From positions 1-16,114 of the forward strand of contig JAFUXY010000354.1 of the NCBI GenBank assembly GCA_017477005.1: a stretch of 16,114 nt of DNA, read 5' to 3'. Shown piece by piece: positions 8,504 to 13,831 of the stretch (position 1 is the first letter of the stretch; the number at the start of each line of letters is the position of its first letter). The position numbers and the translations under genes were made by a program. The notes beneath the pieces are model-generated. The model ran no database searches. It was given only the letters and a program-made list of their open reading frames with translations, and was not told the DNA's origin. The stretch is from Lachnospiraceae bacterium (GTDB taxonomy: Bacteria; Bacillota; Clostridia; Lachnospirales; Lachnospiraceae).

Positions 8504-8779
8504 TCAAATCCCCAGCTCCGCGCTAATTTCGTCTAATGCTTCATCCATATCCTGATGCTCGCCGTTTTGGGACTGCACGATAGAACGATCAATTGCGGCG
8601 AGCAGCTCATCTTCGACCAGCGGCTTCATGGGACTGTCCGCCGTCAATGCGACCTGTGCATAGGAAAATACCCGCTGCACATCGCTGTCCGGCAAAATAT
8701 CCAACACCTCATGCGTCCTTTTCCTTATATCCTCGGCATTGCCGACTGTGCGGCTTTGGGTTGCTGCTAAACTTGGCAT
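8504..8779 (-). CDS. Putative type II antitoxin
   Basis: 91 residues from the ATG at 8777-8779, which has AAAAGGAG at good spacing. A longer frame from 8848 exists but lacks such a site. I recognise no named domain. The middle (EVLDILPDSDVQRVFSYAQVAL) looks helical, and the acidic tail (DMDEALDEISAELGI) resembles toxin-wrapping C-termini of type II antitoxins. The antitoxin assignment rests mostly on position: one base before a RelE/ParE-like toxin remnant in the same direction, the usual antitoxin-toxin order. It overlaps the preceding 77-residue frame by 13 bases. It may be retained to neutralise related toxins elsewhere, or may simply not have decayed yet. Confidence 0.6.
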   Translation of the reverse strand: MPSLAATQSRTVGNAEDIRKRTHEVLDILPDSDVQRVFSYAQVALTADSPMKPLVEDELLAAIDRSIVQSQNGEHQDMDEALDEISAELGI

Positions 8780-9000
8780 AATCCGTACTCCTTTTTGCAA
8801 ACTTGCTCTAATTCCCCTAAAATTGAAAGCACCTCTTGTTTCTGCCATTCTTCCGTGTTATTTACATCACGCTCAAATATCTCACTCCATTCCGAATGTT
8901 CACAATCCATATATTCAAATCGATACCGTATTCTTACACTCTGTTTCTCTTTAAGCTTCAATGCCATATTCTCATCTTCACTATTATATTCCTCTAACAT
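8767..9000 (-). CDS. Unknown small acidic protein, 77 residues
   Basis: Not recognised. Charged, soluble, no membrane segment: RIRYRFEYMDCEHSEWSEIF then a helical stretch (EEWQKQEVLSILGELEQVCKKEYGL). Two starts are possible, ATG 9000 and ATG 8967 (MALKLKEKQ); neither has a strong ribosome binding site, and the 9000 start lies inside the BrnT remnant in another frame. The end overlaps the putative antitoxin start by 13 bases, which suggests one transcript. It may be a complete accessory gene or the tail of a longer one disrupted at the BrnT junction. Confidence 0.5.
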   Translation of the reverse strand: MLEEYNSEDENMALKLKEKQSVRIRYRFEYMDCEHSEWSEIFERDVNNTEEWQKQEVLSILGELEQVCKKEYGLCQV

Positions 9001-9064
9001 AATCTATACCATGTTTTTCAGCATTTATTTTGTTTTTATTTTCATCCCATTCAAATAAATACAT
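8984..9064 (-). pseudogene. brnT: N-terminal remnant of a BrnT (DUF497) toxin
   Basis: A 26-codon frame beginning MYLFEWDENKNKINAEKHGI and stopping at 8984-8986. FEWDE-NK-x-N-x-x-KHGI is the highly characteristic start of BrnT ribonuclease toxins, normally about 90 residues. The ATG at 9062-9064 has AAGGA seven bases upstream, so the expression start is intact but the body of the gene and any BrnA antitoxin are missing. The break coincides with the start of the unknown 77-residue frame, which suggests a deletion or recombination joint. Confidence 0.6.
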
Positions 9065-9097
9065 TCCCCATTCCTTTTCTATTTCAAGCAAAACCCC

Positions 9098-9790
9098 TCA
9101 TTTAATCGTAATATCTCCGACCGAAACATCCACCTTGATGAAATTCTTGCCGTCCTTCTTTTTATACGGGGATTTTCTCTCCTTGCCGCCCACCTTGATA
9201 GTACCAACATCGGTGGCCAGCGAAAGAGAGGTGTCCTTGATCGATACCGAATCCTTGACCAAAACATCCGAGACGTTTCCGTCCACGTCCAGCTCCTGGA
9301 TCTGGCAGCCCTCAATCGTGCAATCTCCCGCAGCCGGTTTCAAGGAAATTTTATCGACCGAAATATCTCTGACTGAAAAATCCCCGGCTGCTACATCCAC
9401 ATCCACAGATGTCAACGAGGCCTTTTTGGGCACTGTGATATTCAGCGTAGCGGAAAGATTGTTCTTGGGAGCAGAATTGTCCGAATGAATCAAAAGCGTC
9501 TTCTTGCTGACCTCCGCTTCGATTGGATAGTCCGCTGTCCGTGTAATTTCGATGGAATACCCATCTCCCCACTCGATATTCACATCCGCGCTCATCAAAT
9601 CCACGGAGACCTTGTTGAACTTTTTCAGCTCCTGCTCCTCCTCGACGCTTTCCTTGCCCTTGAGTGTCTGCTTCACTCCAGAGGTAATCGATTTCACCTG
9701 ACTTGTCACCTTTTTGCAGCCGGAAAGCGACACGGAACAACACAATAGCAGCATTCCTACAGCGATTAGCCTAATTCTGTTTTTTTTCAT
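9098..9790 (-). CDS. DUF4097-like lipoprotein
   Basis: Exported lipoprotein of 230 residues. The signal peptide (MKKNRIRLIAVGMLLLCC) ends in the lipobox LSGC with lipidation at Cys25, so it should be anchored on the outer face of the membrane. The mature part is built of short beta-strand repeats alternating in S, D, V and I (SVDLMSADVNIEWG, SVDVDVAAGDFSVRDISVDK, ELDVDGNVSDVLVKDS), the right-handed beta-helix pattern of DUF4097/adhesin-like proteins. Function is unknown for the family. The ATG at 9788-9790 has AGAGGA at good spacing; an upstream in-frame start at 9829 would overlap proB and spoil the signal peptide. It lies 22 bases after proB and shares its promoter. Confidence 0.85.
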   Translation of the reverse strand: MKKNRIRLIAVGMLLLCCSVSLSGCKKVTSQVKSITSGVKQTLKGKESVEEEQELKKFNKVSVDLMSADVNIEWGDGYSIEITRTADYPIEAEVSKKTLLIHSDNSAPKNNLSATLNITVPKKASLTSVDVDVAAGDFSVRDISVDKISLKPAAGDCTIEGCQIQELDVDGNVSDVLVKDSVSIKDTSLSLATDVGTIKVGGKERKSPYKKKDGKNFIKVDVSVGDITIK

Positions 9791-9812
9791 ATTGCATCCT
9801 CTTTCTACTGCC

Positions 9813-10610
9813 CTACGCTCGTCCGACAAACAGGGTTCCTCTTTCCTGCCCGGCTACAATCTCATCCAATATCGATGGATCTTTTCCGTTCGTGATAATC
9901 ACATCGACGCCCTGGCGCGTCGCGATATCCGCCGCCTGCAGCTTTGTCCGCATACCTCCGGTCCCCCGCCTCGACCCGGCGCCTCCGGCCAAGGTATAGG
10001 TAGATTCATCGATGCAGTCAATCCGCTTGATCAACGTCGCGTCCTTGAATAGACGGGGATCCTTGTCATAAAACCCATCGATATCCGACAATATGATCAG
10101 CTTGTCCGCCTTGCAAAGCACAGCCACCACGGCGGACAGCATATCGTTGTCTCCGAACAGCTTCTCTTCAGATTCAATCTCTGTATAGCTCACGGAATCG
10201 TTTTCGTTCACGATCGGAATGATCTCCTGTTCCAAGAGCGCTTCGAAGGTATTGGCAAGATTTTCCTTTTTTTCCTCAACCTTGATGTCGTCTGCGTTCA
10301 GCAAAATCTGCGCGACCGTCTTGTTGTAATACCCAAAAAACTTGTCGTACAAAAACATATTTTCACATTGACCGACTGCTGCCGCTGCCTGCTTCATCCG
10401 CAGCTCCTTTGGTCGTTCTTCGAGGTGCATCTTTTGGGCACCCACCGCGATCGCCCCGGAAGAAACCAAGATCACATCGTTGCCCTTGTTGTGCATATCT
10501 GCGAGCGCCAGTGCCAGCGACTCAAAGGTGCGAAGATTGCTGTTTCCCAGTTCGTTTGTAAGCGTGGAGGTACCTACCTTCACTACGATTCGTTCTTTCC
10601 GACGCTTCAT
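9813..10610 (-). CDS. proB: Glutamate 5-kinase ProB
   Basis: First step of proline synthesis: ATP-dependent phosphorylation of glutamate to gamma-glutamyl phosphate, cytoplasmic. 265 residues: the amino-acid kinase domain only, without the C-terminal PUA domain found in the E. coli enzyme. Motifs are VVKVGTSTL (9-17), VSSGAIAVGAQ, IVNENDSVS, FGDNDMLSA, LSDIDGFYDKDPR and GTGGMRTKLQAA. The start is the ATG at 10608-10610 behind AAAGGAG; a longer frame to 10652 adds only an atypical tail. proA, the usual partner, is not adjacent; a lipoprotein gene follows instead. Confidence 0.95.
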   Translation of the reverse strand: MKRRKERIVVKVGTSTLTNELGNSNLRTFESLALALADMHNKGNDVILVSSGAIAVGAQKMHLEERPKELRMKQAAAAVGQCENMFLYDKFFGYYNKTVAQILLNADDIKVEEKKENLANTFEALLEQEIIPIVNENDSVSYTEIESEEKLFGDNDMLSAVVAVLCKADKLIILSDIDGFYDKDPRLFKDATLIKRIDCIDESTYTLAGGAGSRRGTGGMRTKLQAADIATRQGVDVIITNGKDPSILDEIVAGQERGTLFVGRA

Positions 10611-10666
10611 CCAGTCTTTCTCCTTTGTCGTTTCCGAAGATCCATTTCCCAAAATCCATTTCCTTC

Positions 10667-10694
10667 ATTCTACACTCATTTTCTGATTTTTCAA
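10667..10694 (-). promoter_or_regulatory. Promoter of proB
   Basis: On the minus strand TTGAAA (10689-10694) and TAGAAT (10667-10672) are 16 bases apart, just downstream of the glycosyltransferase stop and about 57 bases before the proB ATG. Confidence 0.6.
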
Positions 10695-10731
10695 GTGATT
10701 CTTTGGATTGGAGCGGAAAACGCACAGGTCT

Positions 10732-11748
10732 CTAATTGAACCCCATCACCCTTTGCGCCAGCTTGTAGGCGCGTACCGAAATGAACCTTCCGAAGCGGCC
10801 TGGAAGCTGCATGGTGCCGCCCAGCACGCCATAGCGCAGATGCCGGTAGGTTCGCCTGTCCTTGTTTCGGATGTACCGCCAGAGTTCCTTCACCTTCCGC
10901 AGATTCTCCTTGTCCTTCGACACATAGCCGATCGAGGTAGAGACGACAGTAATCATCTCAAGATACGAAAGCATGTACTCCCGCAGATGCTTCTCCTCGA
11001 TCGCCCACGGATCCACGAGGTCGATCATCATATAATTGACCCGGAGCTGCTGGTCGATGCGGCGCACCATCGTCTTTTCCGCCACGGACTGTCCCTCGCG
11101 GCCGATATAATACCGATAAAAATCCACGTTCAAGTAATAAAATTTCTTGACATACGGAAGCGGAATATACACAAACAAATTGTCCACATAAAAGGTGTGC
11201 TCCGGCAGCGTGAGTCCGGATTTCCGCAGCATTTCCGTGCGATAGATCACCGAATGCATCAGGATCGAAAAGCCCTTGATGTTTCGCTTCATGTTCTCCC
11301 AGCCGATGACCCTGTCCCTTGGAAACAGAGGAGTGTACATCATATGGCGTTTGCGGCGCTTCCCCTCCTTTTCATAGACATAATTCGTAAGCAGCATGTC
11401 AATCTCTTCATGGTCGCTCTCGAGGCGTTTCAGGGTGGAAAGCACCTTTCGATAGGCCGCGTCGTCCACCCAGTCGTCGGAGTCCACTACCTTGAAGTAT
11501 TTGCCCGTGGCCTGCTGGATCCCGGTATTGACCGCGCCCCCATGTCCTTTGTTTTCCTGGTGGATCGCCCGTACAATATTGGGATATTTCTGCTCGTATT
11601 CATCGGCCACATGCCCGGTCATATCGGTTGAACCATCGTTGATAATCAAAATCTCCACGTCCTCCCCGCCAGGCAGCAGGGATTCGATGCATTTGTCCAT
11701 GAAGCTCTCCGAATTGTAGCTCGGAATCGCAAAAGTCAGCAATTTCAT
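10732..11748 (-). CDS. Family 2 glycosyltransferase
   Basis: GT-A-fold glycosyltransferase of 338 residues using a nucleotide sugar, probably for cell-surface polysaccharide or teichoic acid. The N-terminal catalytic domain has FAIPSYNSESFM, the NDGSTD motif (37-42), NKGHGGAVNTGI and the metal-binding VVDSDDW (D89, D91, D92). The C-terminal half is basic and aromatic, without membrane helices, and resembles the glycosyltransferases commonly encoded alone in Clostridia. Acceptor and donor cannot be inferred. An ATG at 11757 directly abuts AAGG and is too close to it; the ATG at 11746-11748 sits eight bases from AAGGA, so I chose it. It has its own promoter and diverges from ribU. Confidence 0.9.
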   Translation of the reverse strand: MKLLTFAIPSYNSESFMDKCIESLLPGGEDVEILIINDGSTDMTGHVADEYEQKYPNIVRAIHQENKGHGGAVNTGIQQATGKYFKVVDSDDWVDDAAYRKVLSTLKRLESDHEEIDMLLTNYVYEKEGKRRKRHMMYTPLFPRDRVIGWENMKRNIKGFSILMHSVIYRTEMLRKSGLTLPEHTFYVDNLFVYIPLPYVKKFYYLNVDFYRYYIGREGQSVAEKTMVRRIDQQLRVNYMMIDLVDPWAIEEKHLREYMLSYLEMITVVSTSIGYVSKDKENLRKVKELWRYIRNKDRRTYRHLRYGVLGGTMQLPGRFGRFISVRAYKLAQRVMGFN

Positions 11749-11783
11749 AAAACCCATCCTTATTTACCAATTTGTACTATGTG

Positions 11784-11798
11784 TTATCTCAAAGATAA
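11784..11798. other. Small palindrome overlapping the glycosyltransferase promoter
   Basis: TTATCT-CAA-AGATAA is a perfect six-base inverted repeat around three bases. It covers part of the -10 element and the expected transcription start of the minus-strand promoter, a position typical of operators. It could be chance in AT-rich DNA. Confidence 0.35.
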
Positions 11799-11823
11799 TA
11801 CCTATTCTTCGGCAATTATTCAA
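11795..11823 (-). promoter_or_regulatory. Promoter of the glycosyltransferase gene
   Basis: On the minus strand TTGAAT (11818-11823) and TATTAT (11795-11800) are 17 bases apart, about 45 bases before the start codon. Confidence 0.65.
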
Positions 11824-11854
11824 GGATATTTCAGCAAAAATCTCAATCCCCCCC

Positions 11855-11883
11855 TTGAACCCCTGCTGATTCTGTGCTATGAT
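11855..11883 (+). promoter_or_regulatory. Promoter of the FMN-riboswitch/ribU transcript
   Basis: TTGAAC (11855-11860) and TATGAT (11878-11883) are separated by 17 bases. Transcription would start about 11890, ahead of the leader hairpin and the riboswitch. It lies about 30 bases from the divergent glycosyltransferase promoter. Confidence 0.7.
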
Positions 11884-11900
11884 GATTTTCGACAAATTTA

Positions 11901-11941
11901 CCTGTACCGTTGAAGCATCCAAAATGCTTCAACCATACAGG
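11901..11941 (+). other. Extended hairpin between promoter and riboswitch
   Basis: A perfect ten-base stem, GTTGAAGCAT (11909-11918) and ATGCTTCAAC (11924-11933), closes a CCAAA loop. Outside it, CCTGTA (11901-11906) pairs with TACAGG (11936-11941) across a two-by-two internal loop. The hairpin would begin about ten bases into the RNA and ends nine bases before riboswitch helix P1. No T tract follows on either strand, so it is not a normal terminator. Confidence 0.7.
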
Positions 11942-11949
11942 AGGAAATA

Positions 11950-12136
11950 TCTTCGGGGCAGGGTGAAATTCCCGACCGACGGTGAGGCTCTTTCGATACC
12001 ACACAGCGTTATTTTGAAAGAGACGAGTCCGTGAGCCGATGGTGGTTTGATTATTTTTGACTTCAAAAAAAGATGCTGCCATTGGTTGAACGTGGTCCAA
12101 ATCCACTACCGACAGTACAGTCTGGATGGGAGAAGA
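11950..12136 (+). promoter_or_regulatory. FMN riboswitch (RFN element)
   Basis: Recognised by its conserved blocks: TCTTCGGGGCAGGGTGAAAT at the 5' side, CCCGACCGACGGT, GAGTCCGTGAGCC (from 12025), GGTCCAAATCC (from 12094), and the closing GTCTGGATGGGAGAAGA. P1 forms from TCTTC (11950-11954) and GAAGA (12132-12136). One variable arm is closed by CTCTTTC/GAAAGAG (11988-11994 and 12016-12022), and a second AT-rich arm spans about 12044-12070. In this class, FMN binding stabilises the aptamer and turns off downstream genes. The next gene is the riboflavin transporter ribU, and an intrinsic terminator lies between, which fits control by premature termination. Confidence 0.95.
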
Positions 12137-12178
12137 ATTCGAAAGACAGCGTGGTCTGTTTTTGGTGTGATCGTATCC

Positions 12179-12211
12179 ATTGCCTTTGGAGATTTTCCAA
12201 GGGCAATTTTT
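12179..12211 (+). terminator. Riboswitch-controlled intrinsic terminator
   Basis: ATTGCCTTTGGA (12179-12190) pairs with TCCAAGGGCAAT (12196-12207) over twelve positions, one of them a G:T wobble, around a GATTT loop. A T run follows directly. It lies between the FMN aptamer and the ribU ribosome binding site, as expected for transcriptional attenuation. Confidence 0.88.
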
Positions 12212-12264
12212 AATAGGAAACGCTTCCCTTTGCATTTCCTGAACCAAAAAAGGAGGACTTTTTT

Positions 12265-12891
12265 ATGAGCGATTTCACACAAACCAATCCATCCGGGACG
12301 ATGCGCGGCACGCGAATGGGGAAACAGGTACGCTATATGACGGCCACCGGGCTGCTGTCCGCCGTTGCCTTTATTCTACAGTTTTTTGAGTTCTCCGTTC
12401 CGCTGATGCCTTCCTTCATCAAAATGGACCTTTCGGATCTGCCGGAGCTGATCGGCGCCTTCGCGCTCGGTCCCTTTGCGGGCGCTATGATCGCCCTGAT
12501 CAAAAACCTGATCCACCTTCCGCTGTCGCAGACAGGCGGCGTTGGCGAACTCTGCAACTTCCTGCTCGGCGCCTGCTTCGCCGTGACCGCGGGCACGATC
12601 TACAAGCTGCACAAGACGAAAACAGGCGCTATCGCAGCCTCCCTCATCGGCGCTGTCTGCATGGCCGTCCTGTCGTTCCCGATCAACCTGTTCATTACCT
12701 ATCCATTCTATGAACTGATGATGCCCCGGGAGGCCATTGTAGCCGCCTACCAGGTGATCCTGCCTCGGGTACAGACCTTGGCCGAATGCCTTCTCATCTT
12801 CAACGTGCCGTTCACCTTTGTGAAGGCGATGCTCTCGGTCGGGATTACGATGGTTGTGTACAAGCGGCTCTCGCCGATCCTTCATGGATAG
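12265..12891 (+). CDS. ribU: Riboflavin ECF transporter S-component RibU
   Basis: Membrane substrate-binding component that captures riboflavin and works with the shared EcfA/A'/T energising module, which is not in this window. 208 residues, normal length, with about six hydrophobic segments. Characteristic features are GLLSAVAFILQFFEFSVPLMPSF, FIKMDLSDLPELIGAFALGP, and KNLIHLPLSQTGGVGELCNFLLG, the conserved RibU loop. The ATG follows AGGAGG at good spacing. The FMN riboswitch upstream independently supports riboflavin as substrate. The stop overlaps the start of the downstream sensor frame by eight bases. Confidence 0.95.
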   Translation: MSDFTQTNPSGTMRGTRMGKQVRYMTATGLLSAVAFILQFFEFSVPLMPSFIKMDLSDLPELIGAFALGPFAGAMIALIKNLIHLPLSQTGGVGELCNFLLGACFAVTAGTIYKLHKTKTGAIAASLIGAVCMAVLSFPINLFITYPFYELMMPREAIVAAYQVILPRVQTLAECLLIFNVPFTFVKAMLSVGITMVVYKRLSPILHG

Positions 12892-13831
12892 GGAGCTATT
12901 CAAAAAAGAACTTGCGCAAATGACGCAGGATAAGGAAAAGCGTATGAAGCAAGACAAATCCCGCAAAGCCATACACAAAATTATTTTCATAGAGGTCATC
13001 GTATTCCTGCTTCTGACCGGCGCCTTGTTCGCCGGTCTTTTGGTCATGACGGTTCGTCCGTACGACACGCTGATCTCGGAGCATCTGTCGAATCTAAAGG
13101 AATCGATCGAGGTGTATCGCAAGGCTGAATCGGATTCCGAAAAGAGTATTGTCGATTGTCTGCAGCTCCAAGTCGATGCGCTCGGCTGGATGATTCGCCA
13201 CGGTCTGTTGGAACCCACGCCGGAGGCCCTGCGCCCCTATGTGGATCTCCTGCATGCCGAAAATATTCTGATCTTGGATCCCGAATACAATGTGTTGGAA
13301 ACGGTGCTGCCGGTGGAGGACAAGCCCGATCAGATCACTGGTCCCGGAACCAAAATCAGCGACGACCGGGCTCTTGTTCTGGAGATGGACTTTGCCCAAT
13401 TGGAAGAAATGTTCAACGAAGCGCTGTCCTGGGAAAAAGGCACCAGCGAAACCGTGATCGGCCGACAGGGATACGCCTTTTCGGTCAACAAAGAAACCAA
13501 CGAGATCACACACCACCGGGACAAGGCTCTGGAAGGACAGACCGTTCAATGGCTGGCAGGTCAGCCGGAAAAGATGGCGGATGGAAAGATGGGGCTTTTG
13601 CAGGTCGGCAATGAGCTGTTGTACGGCACGCTGTCTTTGGAAAAAACCGAGCATTACTATGATGAATACGTGGTTTGCGCCGTGCCTCTCATAGAAATCG
13701 CCACCCCGATCTTCGCGAACATCCAGGCCTTCCTGTGGGTCTTTTTGCTGATTACCGTTTTATTTACCTGCTATCTGGTCTTTTCTCTCGGAGAAACAGA
13801 TACGGTTTCAACGGATATATTGAAGCAATAA
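12884..13831 (+). CDS. Membrane Cache-like sensor, N-terminal part of an interrupted sensor/MscS gene
   Basis: 315 residues ending at an in-frame TAA (13829-13831). A charged cytoplasmic start is followed by membrane helix 33-56, an extracytoplasmic region 60-277 and membrane helix 279-300. The extracytoplasmic part contains GRQGYAFSVNKETNEITHH (193-211), which resembles the closing strand pattern of Cache ligand-binding domains; the ligand is unknown. The ATG at 12884-12886 overlaps the ribU stop and lacks a ribosome binding site, so translation is probably coupled. After the TAA the same frame continues at once into another membrane helix and a second homologous sensor module, so I read this as the N-terminal third of one gene of about 1,010 codons. 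Alternatively it could be a separate sensor subunit. Confidence 0.7.
   Translation: MDRELFKKELAQMTQDKEKRMKQDKSRKAIHKIIFIEVIVFLLLTGALFAGLLVMTVRPYDTLISEHLSNLKESIEVYRKAESDSEKSIVDCLQLQVDALGWMIRHGLLEPTPEALRPYVDLLHAENILILDPEYNVLETVLPVEDKPDQITGPGTKISDDRALVLEMDFAQLEEMFNEALSWEKGTSETVIGRQGYAFSVNKETNEITHHRDKALEGQTVQWLAGQPEKMADGKMGLLQVGNELLYGTLSLEKTEHYYDEYVVCAVPLIEIATPIFANIQAFLWVFLLITVLFTCYLVFSLGETDTVSTDILKQ

Noticed and set aside
10708..11631. 307-codon plus-strand frame opposite the glycosyltransferase
   Set aside because: The minus strand has the GT2 motifs, promoter and ribosome binding site; the plus frame does not.
11901..11941. Leader hairpin read as an intrinsic terminator
   Set aside because: Neither strand has a T tract after the stem.
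12142..12164. Possible second small terminator (AGAC...GTCT followed by T run) after the riboswitch
   Set aside because: Only four base pairs can form; too weak compared with the twelve-pair stem at 12179-12211.
11843..12268. Open frames on both strands inside the riboswitch leader
   Set aside because: The bases are accounted for by the FMN aptamer and terminator; the frames lack start signals.
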